Shown here: positions 34,971 through 45,071 of the stretch, piece after piece | Layout of the letters: every line of letters starts with the position of its first letter | Numbering within the stretch: the first letter of the stretch is position 1 | Assembly (NCBI GenBank): GCA_021791715.1 | Contig: JAJYWB010000002.1 | Location: 124,001 to 188,000 of the forward strand | Length of the DNA: 64,000 bases | Origin: Planctomycetota bacterium | GTDB lineage: Bacteria; Planctomycetota; Planctomycetia; Isosphaerales; Isosphaeraceae | Reading direction: 5' to 3' | Program-made: the position numbers and the translations under genes | The notes under the pieces: generated by a model | Seen by the model: the letters and a program-made list of their open reading frames with translations, nothing else | Databases searched by the model: none | What the model was told of the DNA's origin: nothing

Positions 34971-35663
34971 ATGATTTGGCGGCGATTATTGATTTTAACA
35001 GCGATTTTTTCGTGGATCGTCTCGGTTTCGACGGTCGTAAAGGCCGCGGACGAGCCCTCCGTGAAGAAATCGGCCTCGGCCGACGCCGAACCCGCCGCGG
35101 AGCACGGCGGGGCTTCGCACGGCGAAGGCGGAGGCGACGAGAATCCGAACATTCTCGAGCCCAGTCCGCCGTTGGCGATCTGGACGCTCGTCGTCTTTTT
35201 GGTGCTTTTGGGGGGGCTTTGGAAGTTCGCCTGGAAGCCGCTTTCGAAGGCGCTGCACGATCGCGAGACGTATCACGAGACGTTGCTCCGCGACGCCGAG
35301 AACGCGCGGGCCGAGAGCGCCCGATTGCTCGAAGAACATCGCAGGAGGATGGACGCCGCGGCCGACGAGGTGCGAACGTTGATCGAGCAAGGCCGCAAGG
35401 ACGCGACCGCCGCGGCCGACGCGATCGTCCGCAAGGCTCAAGAAGACGCCGAATCGGCGCGCAGGCAAGCGAAACAAGAAATTTTCGCGGCGCGTGATCA
35501 AGCGTTGATGGAAATTTGGTCGAAGACCGCCGATCTCGCGGTGTCGGTGGCGGGGAAGGTTTTGGCGCGCGATCTCGGCGACGACGATCATCGTCGGCTC
35601 CTCGCCGCGGCGGTTGAAGAGCTTCCCCGGGCGGGCTCGAACGGGGCGGGGAGGAACGGCTAA
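34971..35663 (+). CDS. atpF: ATP synthase F0 subunit b with N-terminal signal-like extension
   Basis: A 230-residue peripheral stalk subunit. It begins with a hydrophobic signal-like segment (MIWRRLLILTAIFSWIVSVS), then a Glu/Gly/His-rich stretch. The true membrane anchor follows (LAIWTLVVFLVLLGGLWKFAW, residues about 66-88), and then the long charged coiled coil (LLEEHRRRMDAAADEVRTLI) that reaches F1. Usual b subunits are about 160 residues, so roughly 60 residues are added at the N-terminus. The stop codon overlaps the atpH start by one base (TAATG), so the two are translationally coupled. Confidence 0.93.
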   Translation: MIWRRLLILTAIFSWIVSVSTVVKAADEPSVKKSASADAEPAAEHGGASHGEGGGDENPNILEPSPPLAIWTLVVFLVLLGGLWKFAWKPLSKALHDRETYHETLLRDAENARAESARLLEEHRRRMDAAADEVRTLIEQGRKDATAAADAIVRKAQEDAESARRQAKQEIFAARDQALMEIWSKTADLAVSVAGKVLARDLGDDDHRRLLAAAVEELPRAGSNGAGRNG

Positions 35664-36304
35664 TGACCGCGGAAGCCGTCGTTCCGAACGTTCGCCGAAG
35701 AACGGTGTTGGACGAATCCGCCGGGGTCGTCGCGCGGTCGTACGCCGAGGCTCTCGTCGACGCCGCTGCGAAATCGGGCCGCGAGGACGAAATCCTCGAC
35801 GAACTCGAATCGATCGCCGCGACGGTGTTCGACGCGAAGCCCGAATTCGCGGCGATTTTTGAATCTCCCACGATCTCTCCGGCGGTCAAAGATCGCGTAC
35901 TCGCCGAAACGTTCGACGGCCGTGTCGAATCGATGAATCTCGACTTTTTACGGGTGCTCAATCGTCACGGGCGGATCGATATTTTGCCGCTCGTCGTTCG
36001 TTCGGCGCGCGCGATCGTCGATAAGCGGCGCAATCGTATTCATGTGAAAGTAAAATCAGCCGTTCCGCTCGACGACGACGCGCGATCGGCGCTCGTCGCG
36101 CGGCTCGGCGAGCTTTCGCGGGGAACTCCCGTGTTGCACGAGGAGGTCGATCCGGCGTTGATCGCGGGGCTCGTCGTTCAGATCGGCGACGTGGTGTACG
36201 ACTCCTCGGCACGAAATAGGCTTGAACAAATTCGCGACCATTTGATCGAAGGGAAACTCCATGAAATTTCGTCCCGACGAAATCAGTTCTGTGATTCAGA
36301 ATGA
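35663..36304 (+). CDS. atpH: ATP synthase F1 subunit delta
   Basis: The 213-residue delta subunit (OSCP homologue) joins the b stalk to the top of F1. N-terminal helical bundle from [18 protein letters not shown] (A for a V here) and the C-terminal motif [28 protein letters not shown] are diagnostic. It is longer than the usual ~180 by an N-terminal extension. The start overlaps the atpF stop by one base, and its 3' end overlaps atpA by 44 bases, which ties translation of these subunits together. Confidence 0.93.
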   Translation: MTAEAVVPNVRRRTVLDESAGVVARSYAEALVDAAAKSGREDEILDELESIAATVFDAKPEFAAIFESPTISPAVKDRVLAETFDGRVESMNLDFLRVLNRHGRIDILPLVVRSARAIVDKRRNRIHVKVKSAVPLDDDARSALVARLGELSRGTPVLHEEVDPALIAGLVVQIGDVVYDSSARNRLEQIRDHLIEGKLHEISSRRNQFCDSE

Positions 36305-37976
36305 GATCGAGCAATTTCACGCCGAGACGGCGCGGGTCGAGGTGGGCCGGGTGCTCGAGGTCGGCGACGGAATCGCCCGCGTACACGGTCTTTCGGGCGT
36401 GATGGCCGGCGAGATGGTCGGCTTTGAAAACGGCGTCAAGGGGCTCGCGTTCAACCTTGAGGAATCGTCGGTCGGCGTGATCATCCTTGGTGAATACACC
36501 GATATTCATGAAGGCGAAACCGTCACCGCGATGGGGAGGTTGTTGCGCGTTCCGGTCGGCGAGGGTTTGATCGGCCGCGTGGTCGATCCGCTCGGCAATC
36601 CGATCGACAATCGCGGGCCGATCCCCGGCGATTTAACGCGTTTGGTCGAATCGAACGCCCCCGGAATCGCCGAGCGTCAACCCGTCGACGAGCCGCTGCA
36701 AACGGGCGTCAAGGCGATCGACACGATGATTCCGATCGGCCGGGGCCAGCGCGAACTCATCATCGGCGACCGCAAAACGGGCAAAACCGCGATCGCGATC
36801 GACACGATCCTCAACCAAAAAGGGCAGGGGGTTATCTGCGTTTACGTGGCGATCGGCCAGAAAGAATCGACGACCGCGGCGATTGTCGATACGTTTAAGC
36901 GTTACGGCGCGATGGATTACACGATCGTCGTCGCCGCGGGAGCGAGCGATCCCAATCCGCTCCGGTTTATCGCTCCGTATTCGGGCTGCGCGATGGCCGA
37001 GTATTTCATGTACGAGAAGGGAATGGCCACTCTTTGCATTTATGACGACTTGTCGAAGCAAGCGGTTTCGTACCGCGAGCTCTCGCTCTTGTTGCGTCGG
37101 CCTCCCGGACGCGAGGCTTATCCCGGCGATATCTTCTACGCGCACTCGCGTTTGTTGGAACGGTCGGCGAAACTTGCGAACAAGTATGTGATCGTTCCCG
37201 AGCACGCTCCCGTCGACAAAGAGGAGGTGACCGAGAGCTGGGGAGTCGACGGCAAGTTTTATCTCGGCGTTCCCGGGCTCGAGGAGGCGAAACACGTTCT
37301 TAAAGAGAGTTACCCGACGGGTCATAAGATCGTTAAGACGACGAAATCGGGGGGGTCGCTGACGGCGTTGCCGATCATCGAGACTCTTGAAGGCGAGGTT
37401 TCGGCTTACATTCCCACGAACGTGATTTCGATCACCGACGGGCAGATTTATTTACAGCCCGATTTGTTCTTCGCGGGGGTTCGGCCCGCGGTCGACGTCG
37501 GCATCAGCGTGTCGCGGGTGGGCGGCAAGGCGCAGATTCCGGCGATGAAGAAGGTGGCGGGGAGTCTTCGGCTCGATCTCGCGGCGTTCCGCGAGCTCGA
37601 GGCGTTCGCGCAGCTCGGCACCGAGCTCGACAAGGCGTCTCAGCTTCAGCTCGATCGGGGCTATCGGATGGTCGAATTGCTCAAGCAGCCGCAATATCGC
37701 CCGCGCGACGTCGCCGATCAGGTAATGAGCATGTTCGCGGGATCGGAAGGTTTCCTCGACGACGTTCCGGTGAAGGAGACGTCGAAATGGGAGGCCGAGT
37801 TCCTCGATTTCATGCGCGATCAAAAGACGAGCGTGCGTGATGCGCTTTCGCGTGAGAAGAAGCTCACCGACGCGATCGTCGCCGATCTTCGCAAGGCGAT
37901 CGGCGAGTTCAAGGAACGGTATCGGCGAAGTTCGTCGACCGACAAGGCTCGCGCCGCGGGAGTTTCGGCGGCCTGA
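36261..37976 (+). CDS. atpA: ATP synthase F1 subunit alpha, with central insertion
   Basis: The 571-residue alpha subunit forms the non-catalytic nucleotide sites of F1. Walker A is GDRKTGKT (169-176), Walker B-like [10 protein letters not shown] (258-267), then [16 protein letters not shown] and the signature [13 protein letters not shown]. It is longer than usual by about 55 residues at 306-361, inserted between [10 protein letters not shown] and [12 protein letters not shown], where most bacteria have only a few residues. GAAGGG precedes the ATG within the end of atpH. A long hairpin follows before atpG. Confidence 0.96.
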   Translation: MKFRPDEISSVIQNEIEQFHAETARVEVGRVLEVGDGIARVHGLSGVMAGEMVGFENGVKGLAFNLEESSVGVIILGEYTDIHEGETVTAMGRLLRVPVGEGLIGRVVDPLGNPIDNRGPIPGDLTRLVESNAPGIAERQPVDEPLQTGVKAIDTMIPIGRGQRELIIGDRKTGKTAIAIDTILNQKGQGVICVYVAIGQKESTTAAIVDTFKRYGAMDYTIVVAAGASDPNPLRFIAPYSGCAMAEYFMYEKGMATLCIYDDLSKQAVSYRELSLLLRRPPGREAYPGDIFYAHSRLLERSAKLANKYVIVPEHAPVDKEEVTESWGVDGKFYLGVPGLEEAKHVLKESYPTGHKIVKTTKSGGSLTALPIIETLEGEVSAYIPTNVISITDGQIYLQPDLFFAGVRPAVDVGISVSRVGGKAQIPAMKKVAGSLRLDLAAFRELEAFAQLGTELDKASQLQLDRGYRMVELLKQPQYRPRDVADQVMSMFAGSEGFLDDVPVKETSKWEAEFLDFMRDQKTSVRDALSREKKLTDAIVADLRKAIGEFKERYRRSSSTDKARAAGVSAA

Positions 37977-37989
37977 TTTTTTTCCCGAG

Positions 37990-38031
37990 CGATCGCGTTC
38001 GGCGCTCGAGTCGAAGCGCCGATCGCGATCG
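37990..38031 (+). other. Intercistronic hairpin atpA-atpG
   Basis: CGATCGCG and TCGGCGCT on the left pair with AGCGCCGA and CGCGATCG on the right, with one T-T mismatch and an eight-base loop: 16 base pairs in all. No T-run follows directly. It is within the operon, so it probably affects mRNA stability, partial termination or relative subunit expression. Confidence 0.6.
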
Positions 38032-38130
38032 TGAACGGCTTCGCCGACCGGTTTTCGGCCCGGACTCGTTTATCGTATCGAATATTTACACGTAGTTTCT
38101 TTTTATTGATGAACTTGCAGGTGTTCCCCG

Positions 38131-39042
38131 ATGGCTAAAGCTCGAGCGATCGTCACCCGCCGCAAGGCGGTGCAAAACATTCGCAAGATCACCCGGACGA
38201 TGGAGCTGATCGCGACGGCTCGGTTTAAGAAGGCGCAGGATCGCGCCGTCCAGGCCGACGCGTACACGCGTAAGATCGCCGAGATCGTCGCCGATCTGGG
38301 GGCGACGTCGACCGAGGTCTCGCATCCGCTTTTGACGGCTCACGATCCCGTGAAGAACGTGCTTTTGCTGGCGCTCACTTCGAATCGAGGTCTCGCGGGG
38401 GGTTACAACTCGAACGTCGTTCGGATCACGGCGCAATCGTATCAAGAGAATTTAGCCGATTCGATCGGAACGAGGCTCGAGGTCGCGGGTAAGCGCGGCG
38501 TCAGTTACTGCCGGTTCCGCGGCCTCAAGGTCGATCTTTCTTACACGCAGTTCGAGGATCGTCCTCAATTCGAGCAGGTCGAGGCGATCGCCGATCGATA
38601 TATCGAGATGTACGTATCGGGCAAGATCGATCGCGTCGACGCGGCTTATACCAAATATCTGAGCGCTTCGCGGCAAGAGGCGGTTCGAGTGACGCTATTG
38701 CCGATGACCTCGCTGGGGGATTTTTCGACCCGCGCGGTCAAAAAAGAAGCCTCCGCCAAGCCCGTCGCGGGCCGGGGAGAACGCGTTCCGTACGAATTCT
38801 TGCCGAGCGCCGCGAGCATCCTTGAGGAGATCGTTCCCGTTTCGTTTAAAATTCGCTTGTTCAAGTGTTTTTTAGACGCCGCGGTGAGCGAACAGATCGC
38901 GCGGATGGTGGCGATGAAGGGGGCGACCGAGAACGCCGACGACATGATCAAATCGCTCACGCGTATGTACAACCGTGCGCGGCAGGCGCAAATCACCCGC
39001 GAACTCGCCGAGATTATCGGCGGTTCCGCGGCGCTCGAATGA
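38131..39042 (+). CDS. atpG: ATP synthase F1 subunit gamma
   Basis: The 303-residue central-stalk rotor subunit. N-terminal helix RKAVQNIRKITRTMELIATARFKKA and the C-terminal helix MKGATENADDMIKSLTRMYNRARQAQITRELAEI are the two halves of the coiled coil that turns inside alpha3beta3; LTSNRGLAGGYN is the family signature in between. It is flanked by 155-base and 117-base gaps on its two sides, each with a strong hairpin, unlike the tightly packed upstream genes. Confidence 0.96.
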   Translation: MAKARAIVTRRKAVQNIRKITRTMELIATARFKKAQDRAVQADAYTRKIAEIVADLGATSTEVSHPLLTAHDPVKNVLLLALTSNRGLAGGYNSNVVRITAQSYQENLADSIGTRLEVAGKRGVSYCRFRGLKVDLSYTQFEDRPQFEQVEAIADRYIEMYVSGKIDRVDAAYTKYLSASRQEAVRVTLLPMTSLGDFSTRAVKKEASAKPVAGRGERVPYEFLPSAASILEEIVPVSFKIRLFKCFLDAAVSEQIARMVAMKGATENADDMIKSLTRMYNRARQAQITRELAEIIGGSAALE

Positions 39043-39050
39043 CGACCGAC

Positions 39051-39110
39051 GCTCGATCGAACGCGAACCCGCGGCGCGAACGCCGCGCGGGAAACGACGA
39101 ACGATCGAGC
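39051..39110 (+). other. Two-storey hairpin between atpG and atpD
   Basis: Outer arms GCTCGATCG (39051-39059) and CGATCGAGC (39102-39110) are perfectly complementary. Inside, CCCGCGGCG (39068-39076) pairs with CGCCGCGCGGG (39081-39091) around a CGAA loop, with a two-base bulge. It starts about ten bases after the atpG stop. Confidence 0.6.
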
Positions 39111-39144
39111 GACCAAGATCTTTCAAGTTGATAGAACGTTTTGA

Positions 39145-40602
<1,458 letters not shown>

Positions 40603-40636
40603 AGCCTTCGGCCCACGATTCATTGAATCGATCAAG

Positions 40637-40669
40637 CGTCCGATCCCCGTCGGGGTCGGACGTTTTTTT
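40637..40669 (+). terminator. Terminator of the ATP synthase operon
   Basis: CGTCCGA and CCCC pair with GGGG and TCGGACG around a short GT turn, followed directly by seven T. It is a strong intrinsic terminator about 35 bases after the atpD stop. Confidence 0.88.
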
Positions 40670-40752
40670 GTTGGACGGTCGCCGCGGTTTGTCGATATGC
40701 TTTAAGAATCGAGGTTCGGCGAGGCGAGACTGAAATCGATCGAGTTTTCGTT

Positions 40753-41319
40753 ATGATCCATATAGATACGAGTGAAATCACTCGGCCGGAGGTTTGGGAT
40801 CATTTCGATTCCTACGCCCGGCGGCTTGATCCGCTGGGGAGCGTGGAATTCGCGTTGTATTCGCGTGGAATGCTTGAAAAATCGGTTCGATTACTGATAA
40901 ACGATCGTTTTTGGTGGCGATTCTTATATTGTTTGGAATTCGGAGCGATTTTCATCGCTTTGATGGAGACCGGACTGATACCGAATCTGATCGTCGTTCT
41001 CATTGTCGGCGTTCCTTTATTTATCATCATTTTCAACGGTTTCGAGGATTCGGCGACTCCCCGGTTCGCGGTTTGTGAACGTGGTTTATGGCTTGAGAAG
41101 AGACCCGTCGCGTGGGATCGAGTACGCTCGTGTTCGTGGAGCCGATATCGAAAAAACGAGCTTGTCGTTTCGGTCAACGACTTCACGAAGCGGGTCCAAA
41201 TTCCCGCCGATCGTTGTGAAGAGGTCGAGGCGGCGGTGAGTAAACACGCCAAAATGCGTCGCGTTATTCTTCAAGCCGCGCCGATCACGGGCGGCGATTT
41301 GAGCGAGGACGGATCATGA
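40753..41319 (+). CDS. Tandem paralogous membrane protein 1 of 3, unknown family
   Basis: This 188-residue protein has two adjacent membrane helices (FLYCLEFGAIFIALME and IVVLIVGVPLFIIIF, about residues 58-95). The C-terminal cytosolic-looking domain has the pattern RFAVCERGLWLE, then W-(5)-CSW-(2)-YRKNELVVS, then VQIPADRCEEVEAAV. This beta-rich block resembles YcxB/bacterial PH-like domains that follow two transmembrane helices, but that is inference. The next paralogue starts four bases before this stop (ATGA-type overlap). All three genes share the C-terminal motifs while their N-termini differ. Confidence 0.8.
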   Translation: MIHIDTSEITRPEVWDHFDSYARRLDPLGSVEFALYSRGMLEKSVRLLINDRFWWRFLYCLEFGAIFIALMETGLIPNLIVVLIVGVPLFIIIFNGFEDSATPRFAVCERGLWLEKRPVAWDRVRSCSWSRYRKNELVVSVNDFTKRVQIPADRCEEVEAAVSKHAKMRRVILQAAPITGGDLSEDGS

Positions 41320-41861
41320 AGGCTTCCGATGCCGTCTCGCACGAAAAATCGAAGCGTTGGAAAATATTTGGGTACGCCGATCGATTGGCGCAGCTTGGTC
41401 CCGTAGAGGTCGCGGTTTATACGAAGACGACGATCGAGCATCTCAAGAGACTAATTAAGAATGAAAACATTCTGGTTCTAATTCCTCAAGTATTTGTAAC
41501 TGCAGATGTGTTTATTATGTACATTTCTAGAAGTCTAAGTACATCTTGGATTATATTTTATATGTCATTACTAGTAAGTGGGTTTATTCTTGATTCTGTT
41601 ATCATTTACTGTACTATTCAAGACGTGATAAAAAGTCCTCGGTTCGCCGTTTGCGAACAAGGCCTTTGGCTCGATCACACCGCTTTCGTGTGGGAATCGA
41701 TAGAGAATTGTTACTGGAATCGGTTTAAAGAGAATGAGCTGATTGTTAAGAGCGGGAAAGCCTTGATTTTGACGGCGATTCCCGCCGATTGTCGTGAAGA
41801 GGTCGAGGCGGCGATTCAAAAGCGCGATAAAATGAAACCCTTGGTCGAGCCGACGGATTGA
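41316..41861 (+). CDS. Tandem paralogous membrane protein 2 of 3, unknown family
   Basis: This 181-residue paralogue repeats the layout: N-terminal YADRLAQLGPVEVAVYTKT, two membrane helices (about 50-100), then RFAVCEQGLWLDHTAFVWES, CYWNRFKENELIVKS and IPADCREEVEAAIQKRDKM. Its membrane part is noticeably more AT-rich than the neighbours (41450-41630), which may mark faster divergence or a different origin. It overlaps the previous gene and is followed by the third after about 35 bases. Function unknown. Confidence 0.8.
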   Translation: MKASDAVSHEKSKRWKIFGYADRLAQLGPVEVAVYTKTTIEHLKRLIKNENILVLIPQVFVTADVFIMYISRSLSTSWIIFYMSLLVSGFILDSVIIYCTIQDVIKSPRFAVCEQGLWLDHTAFVWESIENCYWNRFKENELIVKSGKALILTAIPADCREEVEAAIQKRDKMKPLVEPTD

Positions 41862-41898
41862 AGTTCGATCGCGATGAGATTTCAAACGAGGTCGATTG

Positions 41899-42408
41899 AT
41901 GAAAAGCGACGAGCGGAATTCACGAGATCAGTCCAAGCCGAGCGTCTTTCGATCGTCACCCGATCAACTCGCGATGTTGGGTGAAATCGAGCTCGCCGCA
42001 CGCGATCCGTTTCCTCCGGGAAGGGTTTTGAGTCTGATCAGGAATTATCATTTGATCTTATTCGTCTGGGCGGCGATTTCGATCGTAATGCAATTAATTC
42101 TTATTATGAATGGGCATAAAATCGAGCTCGTCGATTTTTTCGAGTTCGCCTTGATGCTTTTCATTTCAATCGTCTCGGGTCGGCGGTTGTTCTCGAGACG
42201 TTTGATCCCAAAATTCGCGGTTTGCGAACGCGGGTTATGGATCGATCCTTTTCCGGCGCCTTGGGAAATGATTCATGATTGTTCGTGGAATCGATTTCGG
42301 AAGAACGAACTCGTCGTTTCGCTCGTTCACGCCAAAGAATTTATCCGAATCCCCGCCGATCAGGCCGAAGCCTTCGAAACGGCGATTCGTAAACACGGAA
42401 AAATGTAA
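41899..42408 (+). CDS. Tandem paralogous membrane protein 3 of 3, unknown family
   Basis: This 169-residue paralogue has SPDQLAMLGEIELAARDPFP, two membrane helices (about 48-95), then KFAVCERGLWIDPFPAPWEM, CSWNRFRKNELVVSL and IRIPADQAEAFETAIRKHGKM. GAGG lies seven bases before the ATG at 41899; a TTG precedes it directly. The three genes form an operon between the ATP synthase terminator and the FHA gene. Conservation is concentrated in FAVCE(R/Q)GLW, W-x-R-(F/Y)-(R/K)-(K/E)NEL(I/V)V and IPAD. Confidence 0.8.
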   Translation: MKSDERNSRDQSKPSVFRSSPDQLAMLGEIELAARDPFPPGRVLSLIRNYHLILFVWAAISIVMQLILIMNGHKIELVDFFEFALMLFISIVSGRRLFSRRLIPKFAVCERGLWIDPFPAPWEMIHDCSWNRFRKNELVVSLVHAKEFIRIPADQAEAFETAIRKHGKM

Positions 42409-42501
42409 AAATTCGATCGCGCTTCGATCTCATAACGAAAAAGAAGCAATTCATGTGTTTGTGATTCAGGATCGGTCGGTCGGATCGAAGCCGAGCGGCG
42501 A

Positions 42502-43110
42502 TCAATCGTCCTGGATTTCCTCGGTGATCAGTTTGAAGAAGTCTTCGTCGGCGACGGGGGTCGCGGATGGATTGGGGGATTTCGCGGCGAAATCCTCGGG
42601 AACCGCGTCTTCAAATTCGGCCTCGTCGACCGAGAGTCGTTCGATCGGTTGATGCCGGCGTGGACCAGCCGGCTGCGGCCTTGAGCGCGCCCGATCGTCG
42701 TCTTCAAAGCCCGCGAGTTCCATCAACGACTTCCGTTGCCGCGTCTCGACGATGTCTTCTTCGGAAGCCAAAACCTTGTTGCTCTCTCGTAATCGCGAAT
42801 GACCCGTCGGTTCATAATCGATCCGGAAGTAATGCGAGGCGACTCCGAGCTGATCGTCGGGGAGAATGTGATGCTCGGCGGCGAGCTTCACACCGTTGAC
42901 CGTCGTTCCGTTACTGCTCGCCAAATCCCGCGCATGCCAAACACCGTTAATAAAACGGAGCACGCAGTGTTTGCCTGAAACGTTTTCGAAATCAAGGCAA
43001 ATATCGCAACTTTTTCGCCGGCCCACGGTGAGCTCGGTTTTATAGAGGGGGACGGGATCTCCTCCCCCGACGGGCGTTAAAACGCCGAGCGGCTTCCCTT
43101 GCGCGGACAT
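42502..43110 (-). CDS. FHA-domain protein
   Basis: A 202-residue cytoplasmic protein with one forkhead-associated domain at about residues 20-95, showing VGRRKSCDICLDFENVSGKHC and DLASSNGTTVNG, the residues that contact phosphothreonine. The remainder is a charged, low-complexity tail ending in acidic residues. FHA domains bind phosphothreonine peptides and usually work with Ser/Thr kinases; no kinase is adjacent. The start is put at 43110 because GGGAGG is eight bases upstream; the longer frame upstream is arginine-rich and unlike the family. Confidence 0.88.
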   Translation of the reverse strand: MSAQGKPLGVLTPVGGGDPVPLYKTELTVGRRKSCDICLDFENVSGKHCVLRFINGVWHARDLASSNGTTVNGVKLAAEHHILPDDQLGVASHYFRIDYEPTGHSRLRESNKVLASEEDIVETRQRKSLMELAGFEDDDRARSRPQPAGPRRHQPIERLSVDEAEFEDAVPEDFAAKSPNPSATPVADEDFFKLITEEIQDD

Positions 43111-43428
43111 ACGTTTCGCCTCCCACCGCCGTGCATGCAAGTACGTTCCGCAAAAATCATTCGTGCGCGGAGCGTACGAGTCAAGCGGGCGTCGATCCGT
43201 TTTTTTCGCTCCGACCCGAGCGACCGTTGAGAACCGGCGCGTCGATCGCGATAGCGACCGCGAAAGCGCGCAGCCTTCCCCCATAAAAGACGAACTCGAA
43301 CCGCTGGCGTGACGCTCACCGATCTGTTACGGTCAAAAAAATCAGCCGACGCGAGGCGAAACGATCGGACCGGCGCGAAGGCTCGACTCGAACCCGCGGT
43401 GAACCCGCCTTGATCGGAGCGAACATCA
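43111..43428. other. Divergent intergenic region FHA / isomerase-like gene
   Basis: No gene or RNA is recognisable. It should hold two divergent promoters, but no clear hexamers were found. Confidence 0.35.
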
Positions 43429-44307
43429 ATGCATAACTCGTCTTCGTCGTCCTCGTTTATGACGCGCCGCGATCTGCTCGCCGCGGGGCTCGCGGTCGCC
43501 GGCGGTGCGGCCATCGCCGGCGGGAAAACCCGCGCGGCGATCCTTCAAACCGAAAACGGCGGCTACGGCCCGTTCAAAATGGGGCTGCAAAGCTACTCGC
43601 TCCGCGGCTTCAAAACCGCCGACGGCAAAATGGATTTTGAAACCGCGCTCGCCAAAACCCAGGAGCTCGGAATCAAATATTGGGAATCGTTCAACGGGCA
43701 CATTCCCCTCCTTTCCGATCCCAAGGCGGTGCTCGCGGTGAAGCAAAAGCTCGACGCGCACGGCGTCACCGTTCTCGGCTACGGCGTGATCCATTTCGGC
43801 AAGAACGCCGACGAGAACAAGCGGATGTTCGATTTCGGCAAGATGATGGGGCTGCGGTATTTCTCGGCCGATCCCGATCCCGAGAGCTTTGATCAGCTCG
43901 ATCATCTCGTCGACCAGTATCAAATCGCGGTCGGGATTCACAATCACGGTCCAGGCCACCGTTACGCCAAGATCGATACGATCGCGGCGGCGGTGAAGGA
44001 TCATCATGAGCTGATCGGGCTTTGTAACGACACGGGGCATTTCCTTCGATCGCGTGAAGATCCCGTCCGCGCCGTCGAGGTTTTCGGCAAGCGGACGTAC
44101 GGGGTGCACCTGAAGGACGTGAAAGACGCGTCCAAGTTCACGATCTTGGGCCAGGGAGATTTGCGGCTGAACGAGATGCTCAAAAAGCTTGCGGATCTTC
44201 ATTACAATTACTGTTTGGCGCTTGAATACGAAGAGAATGAAAAGGCGCCGGTCGACGACATTCGCGCGTGTCTCGCCGCCGCGAAGAAGGCCGCGGCTTC
44301 GTTATGA
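43429..44307 (+). CDS. Tat-exported sugar phosphate isomerase/epimerase-like protein
   Basis: This 292-residue protein carries a twin-arginine signal (MTRRDLLAAGLAVAGGAAIA) and an AP-endonuclease-2-like TIM barrel. Visible are MGLQSYSLRGF at the first strand, VGIHNHGPGHRY, LIGLCNDTGHFLRS (metal-site D and H), TYGVHLKDVKD and NYCLALEYEENE. This is the xylose-isomerase-like (IolE/YcjR type) fold common in exported planctomycete sugar pathways. The substrate is unknown. GGAG lies about nine bases before the ATG. The methyltransferase gene follows after 37 bases. Confidence 0.87.
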   Translation: MHNSSSSSSFMTRRDLLAAGLAVAGGAAIAGGKTRAAILQTENGGYGPFKMGLQSYSLRGFKTADGKMDFETALAKTQELGIKYWESFNGHIPLLSDPKAVLAVKQKLDAHGVTVLGYGVIHFGKNADENKRMFDFGKMMGLRYFSADPDPESFDQLDHLVDQYQIAVGIHNHGPGHRYAKIDTIAAAVKDHHELIGLCNDTGHFLRSREDPVRAVEVFGKRTYGVHLKDVKDASKFTILGQGDLRLNEMLKKLADLHYNYCLALEYEENEKAPVDDIRACLAAAKKAAASL

Positions 44308-44344
44308 ACGCGAGTTCGCACGTTCGAGAGCGCGGGGCTTCGTT

Positions 44345-45016
44345 ATGATTCCCCGCATGCTCGAGCCAGAGGCGATGGATACGGCCGAGGAGGCTCGCGA
44401 ATACGACGCGATGGATCACGCCGCGGTCAACGCCGCGTTCGTCGCCGATTTTTTGGCGGCGCGGGGCGAAAGCCGCGGCGGAACGATCGTCGACCTCGGC
44501 TGCGGCACGGGGCGGATCGCGATCCTGATCGCGCGCGCCGATCCGCTCGCGCGCGTCGTCGCGATTGATATCGCCGAACATATGCTTACAGTGGCACATG
44601 AAAATATTCAAGCCGCGGGGCTTTCCGATCGGATCGAGCTCGTTCGCGCCGACGCGAAGGGGATGAGCGAGATCGCGTCGGGGTCGATCGCCGCGGTCGT
44701 TTCGAATTCGATCGTGCATCACATACCCGAGCCTTCGCGAGTTTTGGCCGAGATCGTTCGGGTGATCGAGCCGGGAGGGATCGCGTTCGTTCGCGATCTG
44801 TTTCGTCCCGATTCGGCGGACGAGGTCGATCGCCTCGTTTCGCTTTACGCGAGCAATGAAACCGAGCGAGCGCGGGGATTGTTCCGCGATTCGCTCGGCG
44901 CTGCGCTCACTTTGGCCGAGGTGCGAGAAACGCTCGAGCGAATCGGCGTGAGCGATCCCGAAGTCGCTCAAACCTCGGATCGTCACTGGACGTGGACGCT
45001 ACGCAAAGCGCTATGA
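44345..45016 (+). CDS. Class I SAM-dependent methyltransferase
   Basis: A 223-residue cytoplasmic methyltransferase. Motif I VDLGCGTGRIAI binds S-adenosylmethionine (about residues 48-59), AIDIAEHML is the ribose-binding acidic strand, and VVSNSIVHHIPEPSRVLAEIVRVIEPGG is the motif IV-VI region of Methyltransf_11/25. The target is not known. The ATG at 44345 gives a sensible N-terminus; longer frames upstream run through the isomerase gene in another frame. Repeat copy E starts 55 bases downstream of its stop. Confidence 0.85.
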   Translation: MIPRMLEPEAMDTAEEAREYDAMDHAAVNAAFVADFLAARGESRGGTIVDLGCGTGRIAILIARADPLARVVAIDIAEHMLTVAHENIQAAGLSDRIELVRADAKGMSEIASGSIAAVVSNSIVHHIPEPSRVLAEIVRVIEPGGIAFVRDLFRPDSADEVDRLVSLYASNETERARGLFRDSLGAALTLAEVRETLERIGVSDPEVAQTSDRHWTWTLRKAL

Positions 45017-45071
45017 CGCCGATGATATCGTTATGCTGTGTTTTCGCACGTTAATAATATCATAATAATAC

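Noticed and set aside
40753-42408. Tandem paralogues considered as the missing ATP synthase epsilon or an atpI-like set
   Set aside because: They come after a strong terminator, have membrane helices and no beta-sandwich/helix pattern of epsilon.
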